The notes under the pieces are model-generated. The model searched no databases. It was not told the origin of the DNA and worked only from the letters and a program-made list of their open reading frames with translations. Positions 1 through 8,845 of a DNA stretch of 34,566 bases are shown here, in pieces; the first letter of the stretch is position 1; every line of letters starts with the position of its first letter. Both the position numbers and the translations under genes were made by a program. The stretch lies in assembly GCA_038749105.1 (NCBI GenBank), contig JBCDIM010000037.1, positions 1-34,566 of the forward strand. The letters are read 5' to 3'. The stretch is from JBCCOW01 sp038749105. Lineage in GTDB: Bacteria; Planctomycetota; Phycisphaerae; Phycisphaerales; Phycisphaeraceae.

Positions 1-714
1 CCGGTCCGACCCGATGTGCACCGTCTCTAGGATGTGCATCAGCGTCCCGCCCCGGTACCAAGGCGTGTGCTCCGACGGGTTCACCACGTTGTCGCCGTTG
101 AGCGCCGACATCGGCACAAACCGAACGTCCGGCAGGTCCAGCTTCGCCGCGAAGTCCGCGTACTCCCGCCGGATGGCCTCGTAGCGGTCCTCCGAGAAGT
201 CCACGAGGTCCATCTTGTTGACCGCCACCACCACGTGCTTGATCCCCAGCAGCGACGCGATGAACGAGTGCCGCCGCGTCTGCGTCTGCACCCCGTGCCG
301 GGCGTCGATCAGGATGATCGCCAGGTCCGCGGTCGACGCCCCCGTCGCCATGTTCCGCGTGTACTGCTCGTGCCCCGGTGTGTCCGCAATGATGAACTTC
401 CGCTTCGCAGTCGAGAAGTAGCGGTACGCCACGTCGATCGTGATCCCCTGCTCCCGCTCGGCCTTCAAGCCATCGGTCAGAAGCGCCGGGTCGAACTCCC
501 CGCCCGTCGTCCCGAACCGCTTGGAATCGACCTCGAGTGCCGCGAGCTGGTCTTCGTAGACCATCTTCGAGTCGTACAGCAGCCGACCGATCAGCGTCGA
601 CTTCCCGTCATCGACACTACCGCACGTCAAGAATCGCAGCATCTCCTTGCGCTCGTGCTGCGCGAGGTAGGCGTTGATATCAGAAGCAATAAGTTCGGTT
701 TGCGCTGCGGTCAT
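1..714 (-). CDS. cysN: Sulfate adenylyltransferase subunit 1 (CysN), 5' part only
   Basis: This is the GTPase subunit of ATP sulfurylase. It couples GTP hydrolysis to formation of adenosine 5'-phosphosulfate by CysD in the cytoplasm. The gene starts with ATG at 714 and runs off the left edge, so only the first 238 codons are present. The G domain is intact: P-loop GSVDDGKST at residues 32-40, switch I REQGITID near 88-94, DTPGH at 111-115 and NKMD at 166-169. It lies 17 nt behind cysD on the same strand, so the two are almost certainly co-transcribed. Whether the missing 3' part carries a fused APS kinase (CysNC) cannot be seen. Confidence 0.95.
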   Translation of the reverse strand, partial: MTAAQTELIASDINAYLAQHERKEMLRFLTCGSVDDGKSTLIGRLLYDSKMVYEDQLAALEVDSKRFGTTGGEFDPALLTDGLKAEREQGITIDVAYRYFSTAKRKFIIADTPGHEQYTRNMATGASTADLAIILIDARHGVQTQTRRHSFIASLLGIKHVVVAVNKMDLVDFSEDRYEAIRREYADFAAKLDLPDVRFVPMSALNGDNVVNPSEHTPWYRGGTLMHILETVHIGSDR

Positions 715-731
715 GGCTGGATCGCTTGCGG

Positions 732-1715
732 CTAGTAGTAGCCCTGTTGTTTCTTCTCTTCCATAGAAGCGCCTGGGTCTTTATCGACAGCGCGTCCTTC
801 GCGTTCGCTGCGTGTGGCCAGCAGCATTTCCTGGATGATCTGCGGCAGGGTGTCGGCCCGGCTGGGCGTCGCGCCCGACAACGGGTAGTCGCCCAGGGTG
901 CGGAACCGCACCCACTCCTTGCGGGCGGTGTCCCGCAGGGCCTTAGGCATCCGGTCGTCGTCCACCGCGATCAGGTTGCCCTCGAACTCCACCACCTCCA
1001 TCTCGGAGGCGAAGTAGATCGGGACCAGCTTGATGTTCTCGAGGTGGATGTACTGCCAGATGTCCAGCTCGGTCCAGTTGCTCAGCGGGAACGAACGGAT
1101 CTGCTCGCCCTTGTGGACGTTGCCGTTGTAGATGTTCCAGAGCTCGGGGCGCTGGTTCTTGGGGTCCCACTGGTGGTTCGCATCGCGGAAGCTGTAGACC
1201 CGCTCTTTGGCACGGGACTTCTCTTCGTCGCGTCGACCGCCGCCGAACGCGGCGTCGAACTTGTACTTGTCCAGGGCCTGGCGGAGGGCGCCGAGGTTCA
1301 TGACCTCGGTGAAGGTCTTGCTGCCGTGCTCGAACGGGTCGATGCCCTGCTTGAGGCCGTCCTCGTTGATGTGGACCAGGCATTCGAGCCCGAGCTCGCC
1401 GACGATGTAGTCATCGCGGAAGCCGTACATGGACTGGAAGTTCCAGGTCGTGTCGATCTGCAGCAGGGGGAACGGCGGCTTGCCGGGCGCGAAGGCCTTC
1501 CGCGCCAGGTGCAGCATGACGCAGGAGTCTTTCCCGATCGAGAAGAGCATGACCGGGTTCTCGAACTCGGCCGCGACCTCACGGATGATGTGGATCGACT
1601 CGGCCTCGAGAGCACGGAGGTGCGTCAGCGTCTGGGCCGGGAGCCCCGAAGACTGTGCATCGGGCGTCTCGGCAGAAGCTGACGGCAGAGCGGCAGCGGT
1701 GTCGGAGGTCGTCAA
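732..1715 (-). CDS. cysD: Sulfate adenylyltransferase subunit 2 (CysD)
   Basis: This is the catalytic subunit of ATP sulfurylase, of the PAPS reductase/ATP pyrophosphatase fold. It makes APS from ATP and sulfate, the first step of assimilatory sulfate reduction. The protein has 327 residues. The PP-loop is at residues 59-64 (SIGKDS), followed by the family blocks FGGGRRDEEKSRAKER and FPLSNWTELDIWQYI. The start is a TTG at 1713-1715; no ATG occurs before residue 55, and the family core begins around residue 30, so a non-ATG start is needed. The first 30 residues are an Ala/Ser/Thr-rich extension. An AGGGA sequence lies about 8 nt before the TTG. It heads the cysD-cysN operon. Confidence 0.95.
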   Translation of the reverse strand: MTTSDTAAALPSASAETPDAQSSGLPAQTLTHLRALEAESIHIIREVAAEFENPVMLFSIGKDSCVMLHLARKAFAPGKPPFPLLQIDTTWNFQSMYGFRDDYIVGELGLECLVHINEDGLKQGIDPFEHGSKTFTEVMNLGALRQALDKYKFDAAFGGGRRDEEKSRAKERVYSFRDANHQWDPKNQRPELWNIYNGNVHKGEQIRSFPLSNWTELDIWQYIHLENIKLVPIYFASEMEVVEFEGNLIAVDDDRMPKALRDTARKEWVRFRTLGDYPLSGATPSRADTLPQIIQEMLLATRSEREGRAVDKDPGASMEEKKQQGYY

Positions 1716-1742
1716 TTCAATTCCCTGATCGAGGACTTGCGG

Positions 1743-1771
1743 AGTATCTCACCCAGTGTCCCATCGGCCAA
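1743..1771 (-). promoter_or_regulatory. Candidate sigma-70 promoter of cysDN
   Basis: On the minus strand a -35 TTGGCC (1766-1771) and a -10 GATACT (1743-1748) are separated by exactly 17 bp. Each matches the consensus at four of six positions. The predicted start lies about 25 nt upstream of the cysD TTG codon. This is pattern matching only. Confidence 0.4.
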
Positions 1772-1898
1772 TCCCCCGGCGGCCTTGACCCCCGCAGCAT
1801 AACGCTCTCGACCCCGGCTGATAACCCCGCCCGCACCCCGACATCCCGTACGATGCCGCCGGCCTCCAAACCCAATCCCCGAAGACCCAGGAAACTCC

Positions 1899-2276
1899 AT
1901 GCCCTCCCCCAACGACCGACGTTATCTGGACTCTCACGAGTGGCACCGCCCCACCGACGACGGCCATGTCGAAGTCGGCATCAGCCAATTCGCGGTCGAT
2001 GAGCTCACCGACATCACCTACCTCGAGGTCCTGACCACCGAAGGCAGCGTCGGGAAGGGCGATACCTTCGGCGAGATCGAGTCCGTCAAGGCCACGAGCG
2101 ACCTCTACTGCGGCATCGATGGCGAAGTCGTCGCCGTCAATCAGGCCGTCGTCGACGAGCCCTCGGCCATCAATGACGACCCCTACACCGCCTGGCTCAT
2201 CCGTGTCCGCCCCAGCGACCCCGCTCAGGTCGAGTCCCTGCTGGATGCGTCCGATTACGACGCCGCCAACGGTTAA
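1899..2276 (+). CDS. gcvH: Glycine cleavage system H protein
   Basis: GcvH is the lipoyl-carrying shuttle protein of the glycine cleavage system. It passes the aminomethyl group from P protein (GcvP) to T protein (GcvT). The 125-residue length is typical. The fold signature HEWHRPTDDGHVEVGISQFA is near the N terminus, and the lipoylation site is Lys64 in GEIESVKATSD. The C-terminal segment NDDPYTAWLIRV is standard. No gcvT or gcvP is in the window, so gcvH stands apart from its partners here. It is divergent from cysD and about 45 nt upstream of an amidohydrolase-like gene on the same strand. Confidence 0.96.
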   Translation: MPSPNDRRYLDSHEWHRPTDDGHVEVGISQFAVDELTDITYLEVLTTEGSVGKGDTFGEIESVKATSDLYCGIDGEVVAVNQAVVDEPSAINDDPYTAWLIRVRPSDPAQVESLLDASDYDAANG

Positions 2277-2321
2277 ACACCCCGCTAACCCGGACCACGC
2301 CCCGCGTTAGACTGTGTCTGG

Positions 2322-3278
2322 ATGATCATCGACCTGCACACCCGGATCTGGACCTCGCCCGCACAGCTCGGCGAGTCTGTGGCCGAGCAGTTCCGCCGGC
2401 GACGCACCGAGCCCTGGGAGCAGACCACCGGCTCCGCCGAGCAGCACGCCGAGGCGATGGACCCGGTCGATGTGGCCGCCGTGCTGGGCTTCGAGAGCAC
2501 CCTCCTGGGCGCGAAGATCGAACACGACCAGGTTGCGCAGGAGATCGCTGTACACCCCGGAGCCTGTGTCGGTTTCGCCGGGATCGACCCCAACGCCGGC
2601 CGACCCGTCCAGTCCCTGGAGCGCGCCCTCGACGCCGGGCTCGTCGGGGTCACCGTCTGCCCCGCCGCCGCCGGGTTCCACCCCACCGACACCCGGGCGA
2701 TGGAGCTCTTCGAGGCCTGCCAGTCCCACGGCATCCCGGTCCACATCGAGTCGTCCGGCCGGCTCGCCCGCCAGGCCCGGCTCGAGTTCGACCAGCCCGT
2801 CCTCCTCGACGAGGTCGCCCGCGAGTTCCCTGACCTCAAGCTCGTCATCGGCTCCCTCGGCGATCCCTGGGTCGACCAGGGCGTTGCGCTGCTCGCCAAG
2901 CACCCCACCGTCTACGCCGACCTCGCCGGCCTCGTCTCCCAGCCCTGGCGGCTGCTCAGCTCGCTGCTCTCCGCCTTCCACCACCAGGTCATCGATCAGA
3001 TCCTCTTCGCCTCGAACTTCCCGTTCTGCGACCCCGCCCAGGCGATCAAGAACATGTACTCGGTCAACACGGTGACCCAGGGCACCAGCCTCCCTTCGGT
3101 CCCGCGTGAGCAGCTCCGCTCGATCGTTGAGCGCGACACCCTGGCCGTCCTCGGGATCCCGAAGCCCGAACGACCCGCCAAGCCCACCGCGCAGGCGAGT
3201 GACGCCGAAGAATCTAAATCGGAAGCGGACACCGCGGACAGCCCCTCTTACGAAGTCGTCGAAGACCCCGCCCGGTAA
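2322..3278 (+). CDS. Amidohydrolase-family (Amidohydro_2 fold) protein with degraded metal site
   Basis: The 318-residue protein has the layout of the metal-dependent TIM-barrel hydrolases of the Amidohydro_2 type: N-terminal MIIDLH, GFAGIDPN, HIESSG at residues 141-146, DLKLVIGSLGDPW at 171-183 and the late FASNFPF block at 229-235. Several usual metal ligands are changed. The HxH motif is H6-T-R8, the histidine expected in 'GHxG' is Ser178, and the aspartate of 'SDxP' is Asn232. His141 is kept. The protein may therefore be inactive or metal-free, or use another site. Residues from about 280 on are a polar, acidic tail. A TAGACT box at 2308-2313 lies 8 nt before the ATG. The next gene begins 5 nt after the stop. 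Confidence 0.75.
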   Translation: MIIDLHTRIWTSPAQLGESVAEQFRRRRTEPWEQTTGSAEQHAEAMDPVDVAAVLGFESTLLGAKIEHDQVAQEIAVHPGACVGFAGIDPNAGRPVQSLERALDAGLVGVTVCPAAAGFHPTDTRAMELFEACQSHGIPVHIESSGRLARQARLEFDQPVLLDEVAREFPDLKLVIGSLGDPWVDQGVALLAKHPTVYADLAGLVSQPWRLLSSLLSAFHHQVIDQILFASNFPFCDPAQAIKNMYSVNTVTQGTSLPSVPREQLRSIVERDTLAVLGIPKPERPAKPTAQASDAEESKSEADTADSPSYEVVEDPAR

Positions 3279-3283
3279 TCCCC

Positions 3284-3949
3284 ATGCGGCGCGACCCCGA
3301 CCCCAATCCATACCCACGATCTCAGAGCCGACGGACGACGCGCATCGGACAAGCCACCACGCTGCTACTGCTGGTCACCACGCTTGCATTCATCCCGGGG
3401 TGTTCCCTCTGGCCCACCCGGCCCTCCGCGCTCGCGATCAGCCCCGTCGGCGTCGAGCCCATCCGCCTCCGCGGCTCGTTCGACCGCGCCCTCTACGACT
3501 TTGACGACCAGAACCACGTCACCATCCTCCTGCTCGCGGGCCCCGAAGACGCCCCCGAACAGGCCGCCGTCCTCCGCATGCTCTGGCGCCCCCGCGCCGG
3601 CCAAACCCCGCTTGCTCCAACCGCGACCAACGCCACCATCCACTACCTGATCTTCGCCGACGCCAACACCGAAAGCGGGCTCCTCCAGGAAGTGGGCGTC
3701 TACGCCGGCGCGGGCTTCCTTTATCTGGAAGGCAATCCCGGCTCCGCCCGGCTCACCGGCTCGCTCTGGGACGCCGACCTCGCCCTCATCGACCGCTCCG
3801 ACCGCTTCAACGACCTGCTCGGCCCCTCCGAGCTCGAGGGCTCCTTCACCGCCCGCCGCGACCGTACCCGTGTCCGCACCGCCCTCCGCGAGCTCGCCAC
3901 CGAGACCTCCTCCCGCCTCGGCTACCCCCGCCTCGTCTCCGCCGAGTAG
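3284..3949 (+). CDS. Predicted lipoprotein of unknown function
   Basis: I do not recognise the family. The 221-residue product has a positively charged start, a hydrophobic stretch (residues 25-37) and a lipobox ending at Cys40 (FIPGC), so it is predicted to be exported and lipid-anchored. The mature part is mixed alpha/beta with DFDDQNHVTILLLAGPEDAPEQAAVLRMLWRP and SGLLQEVGVYAGAGFLYLEGNPGSARLTGSLWDADLAL, suggesting a small beta-rich domain. The start ATG at 3284 lies 5 nt after the preceding stop, so it is probably translated from the same message as the amidohydrolase-like gene. Confidence 0.7.
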   Translation: MRRDPDPNPYPRSQSRRTTRIGQATTLLLLVTTLAFIPGCSLWPTRPSALAISPVGVEPIRLRGSFDRALYDFDDQNHVTILLLAGPEDAPEQAAVLRMLWRPRAGQTPLAPTATNATIHYLIFADANTESGLLQEVGVYAGAGFLYLEGNPGSARLTGSLWDADLALIDRSDRFNDLLGPSELEGSFTARRDRTRVRTALRELATETSSRLGYPRLVSAE

Positions 3950-4108
3950 CCCACCATCACCCGAAACCCCACCCCAGCAGCCGGCGATCAACGCTCGCGC
4001 GGCGCTCCTTTCGCTATCCTCGTTTAGGCCCGCTTCATGCTCACCCCTGTCTCGATCCGAATACAGCCACTGCCACACGGCTGACCCCAAACGATCCCAG
4101 CCCTAGAG

Positions 4109-5752
4109 GTGACGATTTTGCCCGAAGCCTTTGCTCTTACGCCCAGCCGTTTCCGTGCCCTGTTTGTACTCCTGCTGATCGGCAGCACGCTGTGGACCGC
4201 ACCCGTGGTCACCGCCCAGGATGAAGCCACCACCGAGCCTGCGGGTCTCCAGGAGACGGTGAACGAGTGGTTCGGCACTCTCAACGCCTGGATCCTGCCC
4301 GTCCTGTTCGCAGACGTGAGCTTCGGACAGGTCGATGGCGGCGTGCCGCTGATCGTCGTGGTCCTGCTGTTCGGTGGCGTGTTCTTCACCCTGCGCTTCG
4401 GCTTCGTCAATTTCCGCCTCTTCGGGCACAGCATCGCCGTGCTCCGTGGCAAGTACGACAACCCCAACGACCACGGCGAAGTCACGCACTTCCAGGCCCT
4501 CACCTCCGCGCTCTCCGCCACCGTCGGGCTGGGCAACATCGCCGGCGTCGCCCTTGCGATCACCGGCGGCGGGCCGGGCGCGGTGTTCTGGATGTGGTTC
4601 GTCGCCGTCTTCGGGATGAGTGCAAAATTCTCCTCATGCACCCTTGCTCAGGCCTACCGGAAGATCGAGCCGGAGGACGGCAAGCTCCGGCGTGAACACG
4701 TGCTCGGCGGCCCGATGCTCTACCTTTCCGAAGGCATGAAGGACATGCTGGGCAAGGCGTGGGGCACGCCGATCGGAAAAGTCTTGGCCGTTTCGTTCGC
4801 CTTCTTCGCCATCGGCGGGGCGCTCGGCGGCGGGAATATGTTCCAGTCCAACCAGACCGCCGAGATCGTTGCGTTTGTCGCCCTCGATGGCGACAAGAGC
4901 TACGCCTGGCTGGTCGGCGTGTTCATGGCCGTCCTCGTCGGGCTCGTCATGGTCGGCGGTATCCGACGCATCGGCGAGGTCACCAGCAAGATCGTCCCGG
5001 CCATGTGCGTCTTCTACTGCGTCATCTGCCTGATCATCCTGATCAAGAACGCCGCCGCCGTCCCCGCGTTGTTCGGCGAGATCTTCACCGCGGCCTTCAA
5101 CGTCCAGGCCGCCGGTTGGGGCGGGCTCATGGGCATCCTCGTCATCGGGGTCAAACGCGGCGCCTTCTCCAACGAGGCCGGCCTCGGCTCCGCCGCCATC
5201 GCCCACTCCGCCGCCAAAACCGACGAGCCCGTCCGCGAAGGCGTCGTCGGCATGATCGGCCCGTTCATCGACACCATCGTCGTTTGCACCATGACCGCCC
5301 TGACCATCCTGGTCACGCAGGGACAGGTCCAGGAGGCCAGCCTCGAGGGCTCCGAGGGGTGGGTCCGTGGTGCCGCCATGACCGCCGAAGCCTTCGGCAC
5401 GCTCCACGGCTTCTTCCCCCTGCTGCTCTGTGTCGCCGTCTTCGTCTTCGCCTACTCCACCATGATCTCATGGGGCTACTACGGCGAACGCGCCACCGAA
5501 TACCTCTTCGGCAAGCCCGGCATCTGGCCCTTCCGTGCCGTGTTCCTGCTCTTCGTCGTCCTCGGGCCCATGCTCACCGTCGGCAATGTCCTGACCTTCA
5601 CCGACCTGCTCATCCTTTCCATGGCGTACCCCAACATCCTCGGGATGATCATCCTTTCACCCAAGGTCGCGCGCATGGTCAAGGACTACGTCCGCCGCCT
5701 CAAATCCGGCGAGATGGAACGCCCTAAAGCCAACCCAGGTGCCGACATCTAA
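4109..5752 (+). CDS. Alanine/glycine:cation symporter family protein (AGCS)
   Basis: This 547-residue membrane protein is an alanine or glycine sodium symporter (AGCS/AlsT/DagA family). It imports small neutral amino acids with sodium. The family blocks are clear: LFGGVFFTLRFGFVNFRLF, ALSATVGLGNIAGVALAITGGGPGAVFWMW, FQSNQTAEI, KRGAFSNEAGLGSAAIAHSAAKTDEPVREG and FAYSTMISWGYYGERATEYLFG. An N-terminal signal-like segment (residues 15-36, ending VVTAQ) precedes the transporter core. The start is taken as GTG at 4109. No convincing Shine-Dalgarno is visible. Alanine dehydrogenase lies 3.4 kb downstream on the same strand, so alanine is the likely substrate by inference. Confidence 0.92.
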   Translation: MTILPEAFALTPSRFRALFVLLLIGSTLWTAPVVTAQDEATTEPAGLQETVNEWFGTLNAWILPVLFADVSFGQVDGGVPLIVVVLLFGGVFFTLRFGFVNFRLFGHSIAVLRGKYDNPNDHGEVTHFQALTSALSATVGLGNIAGVALAITGGGPGAVFWMWFVAVFGMSAKFSSCTLAQAYRKIEPEDGKLRREHVLGGPMLYLSEGMKDMLGKAWGTPIGKVLAVSFAFFAIGGALGGGNMFQSNQTAEIVAFVALDGDKSYAWLVGVFMAVLVGLVMVGGIRRIGEVTSKIVPAMCVFYCVICLIILIKNAAAVPALFGEIFTAAFNVQAAGWGGLMGILVIGVKRGAFSNEAGLGSAAIAHSAAKTDEPVREGVVGMIGPFIDTIVVCTMTALTILVTQGQVQEASLEGSEGWVRGAAMTAEAFGTLHGFFPLLLCVAVFVFAYSTMISWGYYGERATEYLFGKPGIWPFRAVFLLFVVLGPMLTVGNVLTFTDLLILSMAYPNILGMIILSPKVARMVKDYVRRLKSGEMERPKANPGADI

Positions 5753-5811
5753 CCCGCCCATCCGATGCTCAATGGCCGGGTCGCTACGCGACGCGGGTCG
5801 TGGCCCATCCA

Positions 5812-6888
5812 ATGCCCGCCGTCCAGTCAGTTGACACCCCACCCCCGTCAACCGATAAGCCCTCTGTGAGCCAACCCACCCCCGACAAGCCCAGCCCCCT
5901 GCTCGCCGTCCGCGCCCTGCTCGGCGGCACCCTCATGGGCCTCGCCAACCTCGTCCCCGGCATCTCCGGCGGCACCATGCTCCTCGCCGCCGGCGTCTAC
6001 CCACGATTCATCAACGCCATCGGCGAGCTCACCACCCTCAAGTTCCGCAAGGCCTCCCTCCTCGTGCTCGGCTGCGTCGTCGCCGCGGCGGCCGCCGCCT
6101 TTTTCGGACTCGCCGGCCCAGTGGTCAAACTGGTCGTCGATCACCGCTGGATCATGTATTCGCTGTTTATCGGCCTCACTCTTGGCGGTGTCCCTGTTGT
6201 CTGGCGACTGATCGGAAAACCCAGCAAATCCATGTGGATCGGTGCTGGGCTCGGGTTCGTAGGCATGGCGGTCCTCGCCATCATCCAGATGAAAGACGCA
6301 GGCGGGGCTACCAACGAGGGCTTCGCCTTCATGCTCCTCGCGGGCCTCGCAGGCGCGGCCGCCATGATCCTCCCCGGCGTCTCCGGCGGTTACCTCCTCC
6401 TCGTACTCGGCGTCTACATCCCCATCCTCGCCGCCGTTGACTCCTTCAAAGACGCCCTCAAAGCCTTCGACACCACTGCTGTCCTTGCGATCGGTACCGC
6501 CGTGATCCTCCCCGTAGGGCTTGGCGTCGTCCTCGGCATCGCCGGGGTCTCCCACGCCCTCAAATTCCTCCTCGCCAAATTCCCCAAGCCCACCCTCGGC
6601 GTCCTGCTCGGCCTGCTCCTCGGGGCCGTCGTCGGGCTCTACCCCTTCCAGCAGGGCGTCGCCCCCAGCCCCGGCGACACCCTCAAGTCACAGACCGTCG
6701 CCCTCGACGCCCAGCAGAACCTCATCCTCGAAGAGACCGGCAAGCCCATCGACCCCGAGGACTACCCGACCGCCACCTTCAACCCCAGCGTCGTACAGGT
6801 CGCCGGCTCCCTCGGCCTCATCCTCACCGGCTTCCTCCTCACCCTCGGCATCGACGCCATCGGCAAAGACCGCAAAGCCAAGCGATGA
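5812..6888 (+). CDS. DUF368 family membrane protein (PopT-like undecaprenyl-phosphate translocase)
   Basis: DUF368 proteins have been identified as undecaprenyl-phosphate translocases that return the lipid carrier across the cytoplasmic membrane for cell-wall and glycan synthesis. The protein shows the two pseudo-symmetric family repeats ANLVPGISGGTMLLAAGVY near the N terminus and AMILPGVSGGYLLLVLGVY in the middle, with about eight to ten hydrophobic segments between and after them. Possible starts are GTG 5800, ATG 5812 and a GTG near 5868; ATG 5812 is chosen. A Pro-rich hydrophilic tail of about 30 residues precedes the first membrane segment. A loop of about 40 polar residues sits before the last segment. 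Confidence 0.85.
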   Translation: MPAVQSVDTPPPSTDKPSVSQPTPDKPSPLLAVRALLGGTLMGLANLVPGISGGTMLLAAGVYPRFINAIGELTTLKFRKASLLVLGCVVAAAAAAFFGLAGPVVKLVVDHRWIMYSLFIGLTLGGVPVVWRLIGKPSKSMWIGAGLGFVGMAVLAIIQMKDAGGATNEGFAFMLLAGLAGAAAMILPGVSGGYLLLVLGVYIPILAAVDSFKDALKAFDTTAVLAIGTAVILPVGLGVVLGIAGVSHALKFLLAKFPKPTLGVLLGLLLGAVVGLYPFQQGVAPSPGDTLKSQTVALDAQQNLILEETGKPIDPEDYPTATFNPSVVQVAGSLGLILTGFLLTLGIDAIGKDRKAKR

Positions 6889-6915
6889 CCCAGCCCCAAA
6901 ACCACAACCCCAACA

Positions 6916-6939
6916 GCTGCGGGCACCCCTGCCCGCAGC
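6916..6939. terminator. Hairpin after the DUF368 gene
   Basis: A perfect 10-bp stem (GCTGCGGGCA with its complement) with a four-C loop sits 27 nt after the stop. There is no T tract on the plus-strand side, so it may be a Rho-independent-like structure without U run, or an RNA 3'-end stabiliser. Confidence 0.45.
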
Positions 6940-7006
6940 CGCGTTGCCATAAACTCTCGCCTCACGCCATTACTCCTTACTCCGTGCTCCTTACTCCTCC
7001 CCAACC

Positions 7007-8026
7007 ATGACCATCCTCGTCACCGGCGGTGCCGGCTACATCGGCTCACACGCGGTCCGCCGCCTCCTCGACGGCGGCCACTCCGTCGTCGTCCTCGACA
7101 ACCTTGCCGTCGGCCACCGCGAAGCCGTCGTCGCCGCGGGCAAACACTCGTCCAACCCCGCCGACGTCCCGCTCCTCGAGCTCGACCTCCGCGACACCGA
7201 CGCCATCACCGACGCGCTCAAGACCCACCAGGTCGAAGCCGTCATGAACTTCGCCGCCCTCGCCCAGGTCGGCGAGTCCGTCGAGCAGCCCCTGCTCTAC
7301 TACGCCAACAACACCGCCGGCGTCATCTCCCTCCTCACCGCCATGGACAACGCCGGCGTCACCAAGCTCGTCCACTCCTCCACCTGTGCGACCTACGGCG
7401 AACCCGCCGAGATGCCCATCACCGAGACCTTCCCCCAGTCCCCCATCAACCCCTACGGCTGGTCCAAGCTCTTCAACGAACGCGTCTTCTTCGACTACGC
7501 CGCCGCCAACCCCCAATTCGCCTTCGCCGCCCTCCGCTACTTCAACGTCGCCGGCTGCCAGCCCGACGGCACCCTCGGCGAAGACCACACCCCCGAGTCC
7601 CACCTCATCCCCGTCCTCATCCAGGCCGCCCTCGGCACCCGCGAAAAAGCCTACATCTTCGGCACCGACTACCCCACCCCCGACGGCACCTGCGTCCGCG
7701 ACTACATCCACGTCTGCGACCTCGTCGACGCCCACGCCGTCGTCCTCGACGCCCTCCAGCCCGGCGATACCCGCACCTACAACCTCGGCACCGGCCGCGG
7801 CTTCTCCGTCAAGGAGATCGTCGACGCCGTCAAACAAGCCACCGGCGTCGACTTCACCGTCGAACTCGCCGACCGCCGCCCCGGCGACCCCCCCCAGCTC
7901 TACGCCAACCCCGACAAGATTAAGCGCGACCTCAACTGGTCCGCCACCATCACCGACCCCACCACCATGGCCCAACACGCCTGGGCGTGGTTCCAAGCCC
8001 ACCCTGATGGGTACAGCGACGACTGA
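7007..8026 (+). CDS. galE: UDP-glucose 4-epimerase (GalE)
   Basis: GalE interconverts UDP-glucose and UDP-galactose, supplying galactosyl units for polysaccharides. The 339-residue length is standard for this extended short-chain dehydrogenase. The Rossmann motif TGGAGYIGS is at the N terminus. The catalytic Ser/Tyr/Lys set is present as SSTCATYG and NPYGWSK. FNVAGCQPDGTLGEDHTPESHLIP and RDYIHVCDLVDAH are diagnostic. It starts with ATG at 7007 after a pyrimidine-rich stretch with no Shine-Dalgarno. The following HNH gene begins only 51 nt later but has a very different base composition. Confidence 0.95.
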   Translation: MTILVTGGAGYIGSHAVRRLLDGGHSVVVLDNLAVGHREAVVAAGKHSSNPADVPLLELDLRDTDAITDALKTHQVEAVMNFAALAQVGESVEQPLLYYANNTAGVISLLTAMDNAGVTKLVHSSTCATYGEPAEMPITETFPQSPINPYGWSKLFNERVFFDYAAANPQFAFAALRYFNVAGCQPDGTLGEDHTPESHLIPVLIQAALGTREKAYIFGTDYPTPDGTCVRDYIHVCDLVDAHAVVLDALQPGDTRTYNLGTGRGFSVKEIVDAVKQATGVDFTVELADRRPGDPPQLYANPDKIKRDLNWSATITDPTTMAQHAWAWFQAHPDGYSDD

Positions 8027-8077
8027 ATTCTGGCAAGACAGCTTGCAAGAAGATAAATCTGTCACTTCAATTGAGGG

Positions 8078-8845
8078 ATGGCAAAACCAGAGGTATCCAT
8101 CGGACACGTAATCGCTGTTCTTGGCGACATAAAACGAGCTGCGCCTAAGACAAAACAACAAGCAAAACAGGCACGTATCGCTGCGACCAAGCGAAGACTA
8201 GAAACGAGACAACAAAGCGATGACGATGCCAGGCGAATACGTGACCCTAGGTACGTAACGAGTGTTTACAGGCTAGTTGTCCAATCATTGAAAATCCCCA
8301 TAGAAGACGGATCCAGCCTTGCGGACACATGGGATCTTGGGAGCGTGGAGTGGATAAAGACCGACAACTATCCATATCGCCATCTCTATGAAGAGCGATT
8401 CTCGTCAGCTAATCTCGCAAGCAATCCCGAGTGGATAAGTCTTTTTCAAAGCCCAACACATTCAGCTACCCAAGGGGACTCTGAGGCGGAAAGCATCCGG
8501 AAGATGGAAGGCACGCATCGGGAAGTTCTCAGCAACAAACCAGAACGCAGTGCCGCCTTGCGTATGGCTTGTCTACAGCATTTTGGAGATATGCGCTGCC
8601 AAGCGTGCAATATGGACTTCGTCGAGCGCTATCAGGAATCTCTGGACTCACCGCCGATCGACGTCCATCACCGCTATCCGCTTGAGCGAGGCGTAAGGGA
8701 GACTGACGCGAAACGCGATTTGATTCCCTTGTGCCCGAATTGCCACAGAATGGTTCACTGTCTGGGCGAGCCTTATATCAAGCGCCCTGAATTACTACGC
8801 AAAAGATGCAGCAAGCCCGCTCACTGGTGGAAGACCAGCAGGTAG
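8078..8845 (+). CDS. HNH endonuclease (McrA-like C-terminal domain)
   Basis: The 255-residue protein ends in an HNH nuclease domain with a structural zinc site: C174-x2-C177, the DVHH block at residues 195-198 and CPNCHRMVH at 219-227. This resembles the nuclease domain of McrA-type and other restriction or homing HNH enzymes. The N-terminal 150 residues are Lys/Arg/Gln-rich and not recognised; they could bind DNA. The gene is visibly poorer in GC than all its neighbours and uses A/T-ending codons, which suggests recent transfer. Its TAG stop lies inside the left arm of an inverted repeat (8842-8912). No methylase or partner gene is next to it, so a defence role is only a guess. Confidence 0.8.
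   Translation: MAKPEVSIGHVIAVLGDIKRAAPKTKQQAKQARIAATKRRLETRQQSDDDARRIRDPRYVTSVYRLVVQSLKIPIEDGSSLADTWDLGSVEWIKTDNYPYRHLYEERFSSANLASNPEWISLFQSPTHSATQGDSEAESIRKMEGTHREVLSNKPERSAALRMACLQHFGDMRCQACNMDFVERYQESLDSPPIDVHHRYPLERGVRETDAKRDLIPLCPNCHRMVHCLGEPYIKRPELLRKRCSKPAHWWKTSR

Noticed and set aside
1716..1898. Glycine riboswitch upstream of gcvH
   Set aside because: The gap is short and lacks the conserved glycine-aptamer sequences; no stable alternative fold was recognised.
6949..7006. Direct repeats TTACTCC before galE as a regulatory site
   Set aside because: Three near copies occur in a simple pyrimidine-rich stretch common in such genomes; nothing supports a binding function.
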